Of a DNA stretch of 64,000 nucleotides, positions 11,164 to 22,635 are shown piece after piece. How positions within the stretch are numbered: position 1 is the first letter of the stretch; each line of letters opens with the position of its first letter. Source of the stretch: Paralichthys olivaceus (taxonomy: Eukaryota; Chordata; Actinopteri; Pleuronectiformes; Paralichthyidae); contig NC_091100.1 of the NCBI RefSeq assembly GCF_024713975.1, positions 22,767,501-22,831,500 of the forward strand, given 5' to 3'. The position numbers and the translations under genes are program-made. The notes below the pieces were generated by a model that worked only from the letters and a program-made list of their open reading frames with translations, made no database searches and was not told the DNA's origin.

Positions 11164-11731
11164 TATAGTTAAGATCACCCAGAAATTTAAATTCACTCAC
11201 CGTCTAGTCACCACTATGCCGATAGAGGGGTGGATGAAAGTGTTTGAGTCCACAAAACACTTTAGGAGTATCATGGGTAAACTTTGTTGCAGCAGAATCC
11301 AATACAGTACAAGTAGTTAATGTAGAGCAATTCTTCAGACTTCATAAAACAACAGAATAAATAAACACATGAGCCTCCACACTGCTCGTGTGGTGTTATC
11401 CAAGTGTCAGCAAGCCTCGACATTCATATTCGACTCGGAACGGCGTCATTTACACTGTGTTTAGCCTAAATGTCCACAGGAAGTGGCGTTGGTGGTAGAC
11501 GTTAGCATTTCCGACAGTCCCTGAATGCGGACACTTGGGTGACAACACAGGAGCAGTATGGAGGCATGTTATGTTTTTTTCAGTTTTATTACGCCTGAAG
11601 AAGAGGTCACTTTGACTGCAACCCTGACACTCCAAAAGTGTTTTGTGGATTTGAACACTTCATCCACCCCTCCATCAGTGTAGACGTGAATAGATGAGTG
11701 AATTTTCATTTTTGGGTGAACTATACCTTTA
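11164..11731. mobile_element. Non-autonomous DNA transposon (MITE) directly behind EXOSC9
   Basis: Imperfect terminal inverted repeats bound this 568-bp element. One end reads TAGTTAAGATCACCCAG then AAATTTAAATTCACTCA. The other, reverse-complemented, reads TATAGTTCACCCAAAAATG then AAAATTCACTCA. It is a type widespread in teleosts. The interior shows a further inverted pairing: GAGGGGTGGATGAAAGTGTT near 11225-11245 and AACACTTCATCCACCCCTCC near 11655-11674. No transposase is present. It starts about 9 bases after the EXOSC9 stop codon. Confidence 0.8.
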
Positions 11732-12453
11732 GGGAGCCATTTATACTCATTGTACTCACATGTGTTCACGTGCAGCAGTGTCAGACTCGGCAGTGCCGTG
11801 GCTGAGACCTCTCACACAAGTACATTTGTGAGAAAACAGATGTTGACAATGAAACAAGTTACTTCCTGCGGTCAAGTCATGGATGTTTGGGTCCATCGAG
11901 CTGTCATGTGTGAAAACCAGGACAAGTTAGTCCCTGCTTAAAATATGTTGCTTGTCTATTTGAGGTGTTACGGTTCAGGTGCTCCGAGCATCCTAAAAGG
12001 AAGACACACTTAAAGCAGCAACTAATTTGTCTGGGTAATGTATTCACAAATTACAGCTCTCTTGGCAGAGTAAGTAACTCTGCTCATTTTAATGGTCAAC
12101 ATCCATGGTCACTCTCCTGCGTTGTGAATATGTGGCCTTTGCTTTCATGTTGACTGATAATATGTGAGACATCTCAACCACTCAGCACCTCCTCATGATG
12201 AAGACTGTCCTGGTTTAAAATGAGTTGTCTGCTGTAGTAGAGAACTGGACTCATGTGTAAATACATCACAATGTTGGATTATTAGCATGACAACAAGTTA
12301 ACCATATAAAAAGTAATATTCCAAATAGTGACAATTACAGATATTATTCTCCACTTTGATGTGTTGCAATGTTTCTGTAGCATTTGTTTAATGGTATATT
12401 TGATAAGAAAGATATTATCTGTGATGCTGTTTGTGAACCGAGAAAAAAAAGAA

Positions 12454-12463
12454 AATAAATAAA
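12454..12463 (+). terminator. exosc9: Distal polyadenylation signal candidate for EXOSC9
   Basis: Two overlapping AATAAA hexamers sit directly before a T/G-rich element, the usual layout of a vertebrate poly(A) site. Confidence 0.5.
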
Positions 12464-12761
12464 TCTTGTTTTTTGTAATACTTTTTATTTTATTTCTATT
12501 TTGTAAATAACTTCAATTGTATTGAATTTAGCCGCAACGCTGTTGAAACCCCAGAGGTGTTTCTCAAAGCCGTCACACACCTCCATCTGTGGAGAACCAA
12601 AAATTAGAGTAGAAAAGTATAAATAAATAAATGTGGAAATAATAGAAATATTTCCACATAGTTTCATATTCATTGTTGCCCATCCATACTCCATATCCAT
12701 CGGTACAGTGGTGAGTGGACCATAAGTGAAGACGTGGTGTAACATTGAACTATGAAAAGTT

Positions 12762-12833
12762 AGGTTCCACCGAGATTTGAACTCGGATCGCTGGATTCAG
12801 AGTCCAGAGTGCTAACCATTACACCATGGAACC
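12762..12833 (-). tRNA. tRNA-Gln (anticodon CTG)
   Basis: The reverse complement folds as a 72-nt tRNA. The acceptor strand GGTTCCA pairs with TGGAACC, followed by discriminator T in place before the added CCA. The D arm contains TGGTGTAATGGTTAGCA (A box), the anticodon loop is ACTCTGAAT with anticodon CTG, and the T arm contains GTTCAAATC (B box). It has no intron. This matches the vertebrate Gln-CTG consensus. Confidence 0.96.
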
Positions 12834-12869
12834 CGTGTGGGTAAGGTGGACAGAGCAAGTTCATTAAAT

Positions 12870-13260
12870 ACTTGACTCAGTGATAAAATGACGTGATGAT
12901 CACGGAGTTTCTCTGTTCAAAGCTGCTCAGTGATCAGCTGCTTCATGATCAGAGCTGAAGCTGCAGTTGGTTTGTATCGAGCTGGAGTTTCTGTTTCCTC
13001 CTCCTCCTCTCTGAGCTGCTCTCACTGTAACTAATAAACTCTCATCACTAGTTATCAGGACCTGATCAGTGCATGAAGTAACTTAGTGTTGGTTTGATTC
13101 CAGAGTTTATTAAACTCATTTAAACATCATGAAAAATGACTCGTCAACATGTTGTGCTCAGTACAACATGAGAGGAGACGCTCACAGTTAGGACTCAGTG
13201 ATAAAATGACGACACGCAGACATGAGCAGACACCATGGATTAATAACTCAACACGTAATC
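12870..13260. repeat. Dispersed repeat family A, copy beside the tRNA-Gln gene
   Basis: Blocks shared in order with 34495-34790, 24925-25235 and 57170-57345 include CTCACT..TAA..AATAAAC, TTATCAGGACCTGA.CAGT, GTTTGATTC and AGAGTTTAT, then GGATTAATAACT. The sequence ACTCAGTGATAAAATGACG occurs twice inside it, near 12876 and 13194. No protein or RNA function is recognised. Confidence 0.6.
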
Positions 13261-13446
13261 TTAAATGTGTTACTAAATCCTCCCAATGAAAGATGAACTG
13301 GTTGTTTTTAAGTGTGAACTGACTCAACACTGCAAACAGCAGCTACTGAAGGCAGAAGTAGTAGAACTGGATCATCACACTCCTGTGACCAATCCTGCTC
13401 AAGACTGAGGTCAGGACCGCCCTGACTCATATGCATATGACACAGA

Positions 13447-13595
13447 AATACAGAAATAAATAAATGTAGAAATTAAATAAATGTGGAAATAAATAAATCT
13501 GGAAATAAAATTAAGACATTTATGTATTTATTTCCACATTGATTTATATATTTCCACATTTATTTCTACATTTATTTATTTATACTTAAGACATT
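13447..13595. repeat. Long imperfect AT-rich palindrome
   Basis: The left arm (AAATAAATAAATGTAGAAA, ATGTGGAAATAAATAAATC) is mirrored by the right arm (ATGTATTTATTTCCACAT, ATTTCTACATTTATTTATTT), giving a hairpin of about 60-bp arms with a short loop. It lies between the two tRNA genes. A related fragment is at 12605-12665. Confidence 0.7.
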
Positions 13596-13717
13596 TGTCG
13601 TCCTCCTTATAATACTGAAGCGCATGGGTCAAATGCTAGTAATGTTTCTGAATCTTCATCTTAATAAAAAGGAATGTTAAAAGAGCCAACAACGTTGAGT
13701 CAAATGAGAAAACGTAG

Positions 13718-13791
13718 TGGCCCGTACGGGGATCGAACCCGCGACCTTGGCGTTATTAGCACCACGCTCTAACCAACTGAGCTAACCGGCC
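13718..13791 (-). tRNA. tRNA-Ile (anticodon AAT)
   Basis: The reverse complement is a 74-nt tRNA. GGCCGGT opens the acceptor stem and pairs with the ACGGGCC end with a wobble pair. TAGCTCAGTTGGTTAGAGC is a standard D arm (A box). The anticodon loop TGCTAATAAC carries AAT, and GGTTCGATCCC is the T arm (B box). No intron is present. It lies 885 bp from the Gln gene in the same orientation. Confidence 0.96.
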
Positions 13792-13824
13792 ATGTGCACA
13801 CGAGACAGATTAAATCTTTATATA

Positions 13825-15119
13825 CAAAGCGGGAGAAATAAGTATTTAACACGTCACCAATTTCCTCACTAAATATATTGCCAAAGGTAATATTAACATG
13901 AAATGTTCACCAGATGTTGGTGACAACCCAAGTAATCCATACATACAAAGAAACCGAAACAAATGAGCTCAGGAATTAAGTTATGTCTATTTAACACACT
14001 TACTGATATTTATTTAATACTTTGTACAAAAGCCTTTGTTTGTAATGACAGCTTCAAGATGCCTCCTGTATGGAGAAGCTGGTCGCATGCATTGCGGACA
14101 TTGTCATTGCAATGTCCACCCTTGTTTCATCTTCATCATCCTGGTAAATGGCAGCAGATTTTTGTCAAGAATGTCCTGGGACATTTGCCCATTCATCCTT
14201 CCTTCATAATGTGAAGTTTGTTAGTACCATTTGCTGAAAAGCATCCCCACACCATAATGTTCCCATCTCCACACTTCACTGTTGGTATGGTGTTTTTAGC
14301 TTCAATTTTGCTCTCATCTGACCACTCTATATTCTCCCAGTATTTCACTGGCTTTTCCAAATGTTGTGCAGCAAACTTTAAACGAGCTTCAACCTTTTTT
14401 TTCAGCATACAGACCATGGCGGTGGAGTGCATTACTTACTGTTTTCTTTGAGACAACAGCACCTGCTAATTGCAGGTCCTTTTGAAGCTCTCCACAAGTG
14501 GTCCTTGGCTCTTGGAAAACTCTTCGGATTATTCTTTTCACTCCTCTGTCAGAAATCTTGCGAGGAGCACCTGGTCGAGGCAAATTTATGGTGAAATTAG
14601 TATCTTTCCACTTCCGTATTATGGCCCCAACAGAGCTCACTGGCACATTCAGAAGCTTAGAAATGGGCCTGTAACCAATGCTATTGTTATGTTTTGCAAC
14701 AGTTAGGTTGAAGCTCTTGAGACAGCTCTTTGCTTTTACCTACCATGAGATGTGTCTTGTGTGACACCTTGGCAATGAAACCTCTTTGTAGGCCATCAGT
14801 TGGGACTGAACCAGCTGATATTCATCTGCACTGAGGGGCTGGATTGCTTTTTAATTACTGATAGAGTTCAGCTGTTGTCTTGGCTTCCCATGCCTTTTTG
14901 CACCCCCCCCTTTCTTCATATGTTCAATACTTTTTCCCTGTGTCATTTCACATTATTACACATAACTTACTTTCTGAACTTATTTGTTTTGGTTTCTTTG
15001 TATGTATGGATTACTTGGGTTGTTACCAACATCTGGTGAAAATCTCATGTCAATATTACCTTTGGCAATATATTTAGTGAGGAAAATGGTGACTTATTCA
15101 ATACCTATTTCACCCGCTG
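13825..15119 (-). mobile_element. Tc1-like DNA transposon, defective
   Basis: Long inverted repeats of about 140-150 bp flank the element and are themselves flanked by TA dinucleotides (13823-13824 and 15120-15121), the Tc1/mariner target. The left end reads CAAAGCGGGAGAAATAAGTA. The right end, reverse-complemented, reads CAGCGGGTGAAATAGGTATT. Further matching blocks include CCTCACTAAATATATTGCC, CACCAGATGTTGG and AACCCAAGTAATCCATACAT. It carries the broken transposase described separately. Arm mismatches show it is not recent. Confidence 0.93.
14035..14760 (-). pseudogene. Tc1-like transposase pseudogene with frameshifts and an internal deletion
   Basis: Read on the minus strand, the order is a degraded N-terminal helix-turn-helix part (SKLLNVPVSSVGAIIRKWK-like), [37 protein letters not shown], then [32 protein letters not shown] and GWTLQ. 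WSDESK holds the first catalytic Asp. After GWTLQ the sequence jumps to the C-terminal end (ASPYRRHLEAVITNKGFCTKY). The usual QDNDPKHT and DLNPIENLW segments, with the second and third catalytic acids, are therefore missing. The N- and central parts also sit in different frames. It cannot make active enzyme. Confidence 0.9.
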
Positions 15120-15239
15120 TACATCAATCTTTTAAACATCTAATCCATGGTCATGACAGAATCTGCTGCAGGTTCACTCTGACTGGAGCAGGCGGGATCT
15201 AATGTTACCTGCCTGCTCTAATTGGATCAGTGGATTCCA

Positions 15240-15420
15240 TTCCTCTCTCTTTATTAAGTACATACCTCCACCAACGGTCCCCCTATGAAGGATATATTTA
15301 AATCCACTAGATTTGGATTTTATTTGGATCTATATCAAGTGTCAGGAATCTCATAAACACTCATAAATATCACTCCCCTCAACATTACTGATATTGTGAG
15401 GATTTGATATTATATTCTAA
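15240..15420. repeat. Short LINE/SINE-like dispersed fragment
   Basis: The stretch has CCTCCACCAA, CCACTAGATTTGGATTTT and GATCTATAT words resembling dispersed repeats elsewhere in teleosts. Boundaries and class are uncertain. Confidence 0.25.
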
Positions 15421-15536
15421 ATATTTTCAAGATCCACAAATTTATTATCTGAGAAATTAATGAAAACTTTGAAAAACACTCTAACTCTATCTCTATCAAA
15501 AATCATGGGTACACAAAAACTTAATGGTTTGGCACT

Positions 15537-16075
15537 GTGTCTGCTGTGGAGACCTTCAGGTTTCTGGGATCCACAAAGTGGGCTTCCAACATCAACACCA
15601 TTGCCAAAAAAGCCCAGCAGAGGTTGAAGGTCCTGCGCCAGCTCAGAAAGTTCAACCTGCCTCAGGAGATGTTGATCCAGTACTACGTGTGCAATAATCC
15701 GGTACCTGTATATTCTAAATTAGATATATAAATAGATTAAGATATTCCCCCTACGTCATGTATATAAAGTATCCTGTGACAATCTTTCCATATTTATTCA
15801 ATTATCATTGCACTATTTCTCCATTTCACTGTGATTGTTCTTGTGTTTTATGTTCATATATACATTTTGTCTATATATATATTTATATTCATATTTGTAC
15901 ATTAAACACAGTACATGTTTATGCTTAACCTTGTTCTGCTTTGCTGTCCTTGTTTTTTGTTGTTGTTTATTTGTTTATTTGTTTACTTGTCTATCTCTGT
16001 AGGTTGAGAGCAATGGAAAAACCGGAGTCAAATTCCTTGTATGTGTACGTATACATGGCCATATAAACACAGCTC
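15537..16075 (+). mobile_element. L2-type LINE, 5'-truncated 3' end
   Basis: The frame at 15537-15731 reads VETFRFLGSTKW, KKAQQRLKVLRQLRKFNLPQ and MLIQYY, the C-terminal end of a non-LTR reverse transcriptase protein. A 3' untranslated part follows with TTGCACTATTTCTCC, TTTATTTGTTTATTTGTTTA and GAGAGCAATGGAAAAACCGG, then AGTCAAATTCCTTGTATGTG, typical of fish L2-type tails. The 5' part of the element is absent, so this is a dead insertion. A short duplication of ATGGCCATATAAACACAGCT follows at 16055-16095. Confidence 0.8.
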
Positions 16076-16899
16076 ATGGCCATATAAACACAGCTCTTAG
16101 GATCCAGATCTACCAGTAGAAATGCTCATAGAGTCAAAGCTTATGGCATCCAAAACGTTGAGGACCCTCCTATCAGCTTCACTATCACCTCTGCAAGGCT
16201 CTCTGCAAGCATTGCTGTGATCATCAGAAACCACCAGAGGGCAGCAGAGTCCAGCCAGGAGCCAGACACCTGCAACTCCATCAACTCGAACATCCTCAAG
16301 ATCTCTCTAGGGTCAACTATTTGTAGAAACATGCTAGTTTTATAAGGTTTAAAAACACAAGATTTGGGAACACAATGATGTGTTCAATATCATAGGAACA
16401 TGGAAATTGAAATGGTTTAGAAACTTCCTTCAAGGCCAAACTTTTCATTTCCATAATTTGGAGAAAAGAAAGAAAAGAAAAGAAAACGTTTTGAAATCGA
16501 AAAAAAAACTAGGAAGGAGTCTTGTTCATGAAACCCCGAATTTCCTCATGTAAAATTCAGTACAATTTACAAATGCATCAAACCAAAAACACTCAGCTCC
16601 GTATCTAGATTTGAAGTTATTCAGGTCGCTGGACATAGGCGCCAAAGTTAACGTCACATCAGGTCCACTCTCTGAAAATCTTGACAGTTTAAAGACAGTT
16701 CTGGTTCTGGCCATTCATATGCTGTAATTGGTTGATATATGACATGATGTATGACACAGACTCACCTCAAGTCTTTATCTAATCCAGTGAACCACAATAA
16801 AAGCTTTTAAACAGCAAGTGTTGTATGACTGTTTACTCAGGCTGTTTCCCTCTGAGCAGTAAGTAGCAGTTGTACCAGTCACTCTCTGCTTTTAGCCAC

Positions 16900-17257
16900 A
16901 GATTTAGGTGAAAGGGATCTACTGGAAGAAATTGAATATAAAATAATCAGAGTGATGTTTTCACTCGTGTGTAAACATCTGAATTGTACAAATAGTTGTT
17001 TTCTTTACACTAGAATATTTAATATTATTATTTAATTTATATTGAAATACTTTACATTTACATAGGGGGTCCTCTTTCAGGAGGCTGCCCTGGTTTTTAC
17101 AGTCGTCGAAACTGGACAAAATAAACACCTTTTGAGTTCTTGTGCCAACTAAAGGCTGGCACAGGTTCTCTTTCATGTTGGGAAGGGGAGGGGTAAACAG
17201 TTGCAACATGCAACTTCACCACTAGATGTCACTAAATTCTACACACTGAACCTTTAA
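16900..17257. mobile_element. MITE family 1, most complete right end
   Basis: It shares ordered blocks with 25233-25558, 36620-36815 and 5775-6075. The right end, reverse-complemented, is TTAAAGGTTCAGTGTGTAGA followed by ATTTAGTGACATCTAGTGGT. This pairs with the left end TTAAAGGTCCAGTGTGTACG of the 25233 copy, so the family has TTAA-starting terminal inverted repeats. The left terminus of this copy is eroded. Non-coding. Confidence 0.75.
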
Positions 17258-18394
17258 GCAATTTGAATTATTATGAACAGTGAGGAGGTCAGTCACACCA
17301 TAAAATCAATGACAGTGACACTAAGTGCAAAATCCTGTCCTCTTAGGCTGTCTCCTTCTCTAAGTGTGTGCGAACACATCTTTTGCTTTGCTCTGCCTTT
17401 CGTTGGCTGTCAATCAGCTGTGTTTAACCTCTGACTGACACTGTGACACCTGTCAGCAGTCCCTCAACCAGGCCTTACTTCAGTCCTTAACTAGGTGTGT
17501 TGCAGTGATCCAGTATTGCAGGTAAGGCTCTGCTCCTCCTCTGGCTATTATCAACAAGCTCTTCATCAAGACAAACATTGTGGTACTGTTGCTCTGTTGC
17601 AGGGCAGGTTCCAGGTGTCCAAGTCCTTTCTATAGTCTTTTTTTGTATTTATTAAAAAGGCACTTACTGACAATATGAACAATAAATATGACAATTGTTA
17701 AGAATGTTAATTTTCTAAGCTTATTTGAAGAACGCAATATGCAATAAGGACCAGTTTTCAAAATATATTAATTGATATGTGTCTTTGCTCAACAGTTAAC
17801 AAGGAAAGGCTTAAATGTGCACCTTACTGAATCATGACTTGTAATGGATATCGGACATAAAATTGGTCTAAATCCCAGATCCACCACTACTTTGTGGAAA
17901 CCAGGTGAGGAGGTGTCATGCCAAAACTTTCAAAACTGGCTAAATGGCTGATATTTTATCCACAGTACTTGACTGTTGCCAAAAGCTGGAAAGGTATTGA
18001 ACAGTTTTGCAATAAAATCTATACCAACCTTGTGGCTGATGTGGATAAAGCATCTCTTTCTGTCTGTTCCCCTTTGACCTACAAGTTATACTTTGCTCTG
18101 TGTCTTCATACAACAGTATGTTCATACTTTGCCTGTAAACACATTCTCTGGCCCGCTCGAGGCATCCCTCTGCCCCGAGGTGAGAGGAATGAACACAAGT
18201 GATCTTCCCTCTCAGTGACGTAGGAAAAAAAAACAACCTTCTTCCCTTTAGATAATCCCATTATGAACACTCAACCATATCTAACTCAATGTTGCTCTTT
18301 ATTTATTTTCTCCTTTTGAATGAATTTGATCAATCCTTTAGCATAGCATTGTGTGGATTCTCTCTTCTGAGATGGTACATGGTCTGTGTTTATA

Positions 18395-18570
18395 TTGCTC
18401 TTTTCTAGTCTTGATGACCACTCAAAGCTCTTCCTAGAACACTTTTGCCATTGACCCATTCACACACTTATTCATACAGGGCATCTTTATGCAGCACTTT
18501 TTCTATCACACTCATGCACTCCTTGCACAGCTGTCACTTCTCTGGTGCCCCAGTCTCTTGCTCAAAGGCT
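18395..18570 (-). mobile_element. SINE-like dispersed repeat fragment
   Basis: ATTGCTCTTTTCTAGTCTTG and ATGACCACTCAAAGCTCTT are the reverse complement of the tail seen at 45065-45120 (AAAGAGCTTTGAGTGATCAT, AAAAGCGCTATATAAATAC). A further related copy is at 60545-60680. Confidence 0.55.
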
Positions 18571-21500
18571 TTGTACTGGTGGAACTATTTCCCATCAAAA
18601 ATAACAGCCACATAGTCTTTCCCAGTTTTAAGCATGGTCTCTTTAAGTCTGTGTCACTCCCACAGAATGCTGGTGGATTTCCACTTTGTGGCACTGTAGT
18701 GCCAGCTCCTCCTAACCCTAACCCTAAGGGCTGTAGTATTTCACTGCTGCTTTGACTACAGTATATTGTCCTTCTGCCTCAGAGACACTCCTTGTATTTG
18801 TCATGTGTGGTTGCATATATCATTGTTCATGCTTTCTCCACCACATTTCCAAGGTTCAGATAGTCTCTTGTGACAACTTGGCGAACTTGCACAACTTTAA
18901 ATGGCCATACTAAATTATTGAAATAAACAATGATGATTTCAGCTGGTTTTATCATAATACCATAGTGTTATGAGTTTGGTGTTACATTGTTGAGCAGTTC
19001 AGTTCAGTAACATACTAAAAACAAAATAAAACAACACCTCTTTATATACATCCTGTGTGTTTTTGTGAAATGTCACCTGATAATAATAGTAATAATAATG
19101 ACAACATTTACCAGTTACAGATAAGTGTTAACACATGATATAGCTGTGATTAAAACCAGCTGTTACTCTTCACTTTAGTCATATACCTGCCATTTACCTT
19201 CTGCTGATTTAAAGCCAGCTACCAGCCTGAAAGTGGTAATAGCCACACTTCGAAGCACTGTATAAATCCTAATCCCCTCCATGTTAGCTGATGGGACATG
19301 GGTTAAACTAGAGAATAAAAGTATACATCAAAGACATGTTTTAAAATGTGTCACTTTAAGTAGTTCTTATTTCACTGCTCTATGTGTTCATGTTTCTGAT
19401 AAGTTTGGTTTTAATTTGTTATTTGATGCCGTAAACACAGAGTGACATCATGATTGACAGCTGAGCTTTTCCTCGAAGTGTTTTTTCCACTACATGCATC
19501 ATAAAGTAGAGTTTGCAGCTTCGGGATCATATTGTGAAATAAACCTTTCTCTGAAGTAAGATAATAATCTCTGCCTGTGCTGGCTTTTAAAATGCTCTAT
19601 TCCATCATCCTGTCTGCATAAAGATTATAATGAAGCCCATGGGTGACATTTTGTTATTCAATACAAATCTTTTCAAGATTTTCATCTTCATCCCTTAAGT
19701 TTTTGATTATATTTCACTTGCCGTCTGAAAGGCTTCTTAAGTTCTCCATGGAATTTAAATGAAAAAAAGCTTCATAGTCTGGTGCTGTGTGTGTGAAACA
19801 GTGTGTCTGTGGTTGTGTGCACAAGAGGAGTGGCATTGCAATGTTTTCTATCGTAGAGTGAAAACAAACAGTCAAATCTACAGCAGTTGTTGGAAATCTG
19901 ATACTGAAGAGATATGTCTGTGTGCACATACAAACAAGAAGGTTGAAGCTACTGAGCCACACATGAGATGATGTAACGTGTGCATGAATCAGAGCTCTGG
20001 CATGTTTATATGTTTGCTGTTGCATTCAGTTCAGATTTGTCATGATTTCCCAGCACCCTAGGGAGACACATACCCTTGCTCAGCCACACAATTGTGTAAT
20101 GGGTGCTGTATGAAGCACACATTGAGGGACCAGTGTCTGCAATGCTGCCCTCTCTTAACATAATACACATGACTAACTGCTCTGTAGTGCTCATGGTGGA
20201 TGACCGATTTTGTAATTCCACCTCAAAATCATTCTCCTCCCCAAGAGTTCAGCACTACATCAAAAGATAAAGGTTTTTTTGTTGGTTTTTGGCTTTTCCA
20301 TCTGGTTGACTGATAAGGAGGAGCGAGAGCAGCTGTATTTTCTTCACACGCGCACACGCACGCACACACACACACACAGTGGAAAAGTACTGGACAGAGC
20401 ACAGACTGTGACTGTGCACCAACCCTCATTGCTGCCATCAACAGTCCCACACACAAAGCCACATTTTCCTGCTCACTCGGTGTATTAAATTACACAGAGG
20501 GATACTGTGTGAGATCACACTCACTATTTGACAGCTCAGTGCATAACAAGTGTTCCAGCCAAAACAACCCTTACAGTGCATAATTTAATAGCTACTACAG
20601 CGTAGCGAGGTGTTTTAAGGCTGTAGTTGTATATTCTAGGCTGGCTGTCTTACATGTCTCACATGAAAAATAGCATCCGTAAATATGAGAAACAATAACA
20701 CTAAACACCAGCTCCAGAGGGAACCATAGATTATTATGAACAAACATAAAATTGTTTTCAAATTTAAAGTTGATCCGCTGAAACAGTTCAAGTGTCATTT
20801 TCCTTTAATGGTGGACAAAGTTTTAAATGATTATATCTGTTTTCTTTTTTTGCATTTTCAGCCCATTTAGTGCTTAGTGGGGCAACTGTAGCAGAATTGC
20901 AGGAGCAGACAGTTTGCATCCAGTGGTGGAACGTGAACAAGTAAATTTACCCATGTACTGTGTGTTTCCAATTTATGCATTCAGAACCTTCAGAACAGCT
21001 ATTACAACATACTTTTATTTTCTATGGGACACAGGGGGTAACATAACAAGAGAAGGCTGCATCCACTTTATACCATGTATCATCCAGGTCTCTAAAGCCA
21101 AAATAACAACCCAAATTCACAAAAATAAAACCTGACTAGTCTACTGATAAATTAAACACAACATTTCCCTGTCTGACCACAAACATGAGAACAATTCAAT
21201 TAACATGAATGGCAGTACTACCACTACCAGAGCAGAACTGTGCTCATTTCTCTTTTTTTACTTTTTTACAGGTACATTTAGCTGATAACACATCTTGAAC
21301 CTGATTAACTCTATCTAGATGTATTTTTTTCACTTTTACTTTTAAAAAGAAAGCATATGATATATTAAGATCAATTGTGTTTTTCTATACCACCAAATAC
21401 ACTAGAAAATAAAGTTTTAATAAAGTTTCTGTTTATTGTGTCCTCCTCCTCTTGCTTGATCTGGTGTGTGTCTGTTGCCATGGAAAACAACGCAAACTGA

Positions 21501-22189
21501 ACTGGCGAGGCAAACTGAACTGGAATTTTGGTTTGGAATATTGAATATCATCAATACAGAGGCTTTACAGATAACTGTTAGTATTAAGAAGAGCTGGTTT
21601 CAAAAAGGATTTTTACCCCAAGGGGGAGTTGGCGTTGGTGTCTTTCTTTCCTTTCTGGGAAGAAGTCCTGACCCTGAAGACTTGGGTGTCAGTTCTCAAA
21701 TGACCACTGTGTGTGACATTTCAGACCAGCTGCTGAGGACCGGTGAGCAGGGACAGACGGACATCACTGGGAGGGGTCCTGAAGAAACGAGAGTTGTTTG
21801 AGATGAAAGGACTGCAGAGGAGAATGAAGTCAAACCAGGAAACTGATGGGAAAGAAGAGTAGACTGATCACAACGTCCTCTCATGGCCCACTCGTCTATA
21901 GGGAGGATGTTGGCTGAGCTCTGCTGGCAGAGGAATACACATAGCTTTGTAATAAAGCGCTGATGGATGCTTTTTCAAACATGCACACTAACGTCTTATT
22001 TCTTGTCATATTATTATTATTATCGTCAAGTTAGCAAAATATCATTCAGCTAACTTGACACTGAGCATTTGAACATTCTTCATCACACAGTATGACATCA
22101 GACTGTTTTATGGCGGTCAGAAATGGATACCTTCAAGCCTTTGCCCATGCACACAGGTATTTATAACCGGCTGATTGACTGTTTATTAA

Positions 22190-22635
22190 AATGGACGACG
22201 TGTCTTCACTTCCATAGGTTGTTTAAGTATTCGGGTGCTGCCATGTTGCATCTTGTTGTCATTTGGAGCCAATCTGTGTGGTAGTAATCATGGAGTTGAG
22301 CTGCGGTAGTGAGGTCCCTGCGATACATATGCCCAACCAATTGCAATTCAGACTCAGCCGTCTATCATGACGTTTCACCCTGTTTTTAGAGCATCAAATA
22401 ACTAACTAAAACTACACTTACCTCACAAATGGACAAGAACTACCTAAAATGACAGAAACCATCTTTGAGAAAACATGATTTAACATGTACGTTTGGTCAA
22501 TGTCACATCTGCCAACATGGAGGAGGTACATAAACCATACATTACTGCATCCAGCCACTAGGGGGTGAACCAGATGATTTGGCTTCACTTTTGGGGAGCT
22601 GTCATGTCGTCCGTCTTTACATAAAGTCTATGATT
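22190..22635. mobile_element. MITE family 2 (CATAGACT-ended), degenerate copy
   Basis: The right end, reverse-complemented, begins CATAGACTTTATGTAAAGAC and continues GGACGACATGACAGCTCCCC. The left side carries ATGGACGACGTGTCTTCACTT. The same ends bound the 45560-45930 element. Confidence 0.6.

Larger units (their letters stand above)
11156..12480 (+). other. exosc9: Inferred EXOSC9 3' UTR (if the distal poly(A) site is used)
   Basis: Downstream of the stop the next strong polyadenylation signals on the plus strand are overlapping AATAAA words at 12454-12463. They are followed by T/G-rich TCTTGTTTTTTGTAATAC. A 3' UTR reaching there would contain the whole 11164-11731 transposon. No other coding sequence was seen in this stretch. 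Confidence 0.4.

Noticed and set aside
16140-16332. 63-codon minus-strand frame after the LINE tail
   Set aside because: No recognisable motif; probably repeat-derived or chance.
21466-21801. 111-codon open frame on the plus strand
   Set aside because: No recognisable family motif, no splice context and no nearby promoter. A chance frame is the simpler reading.
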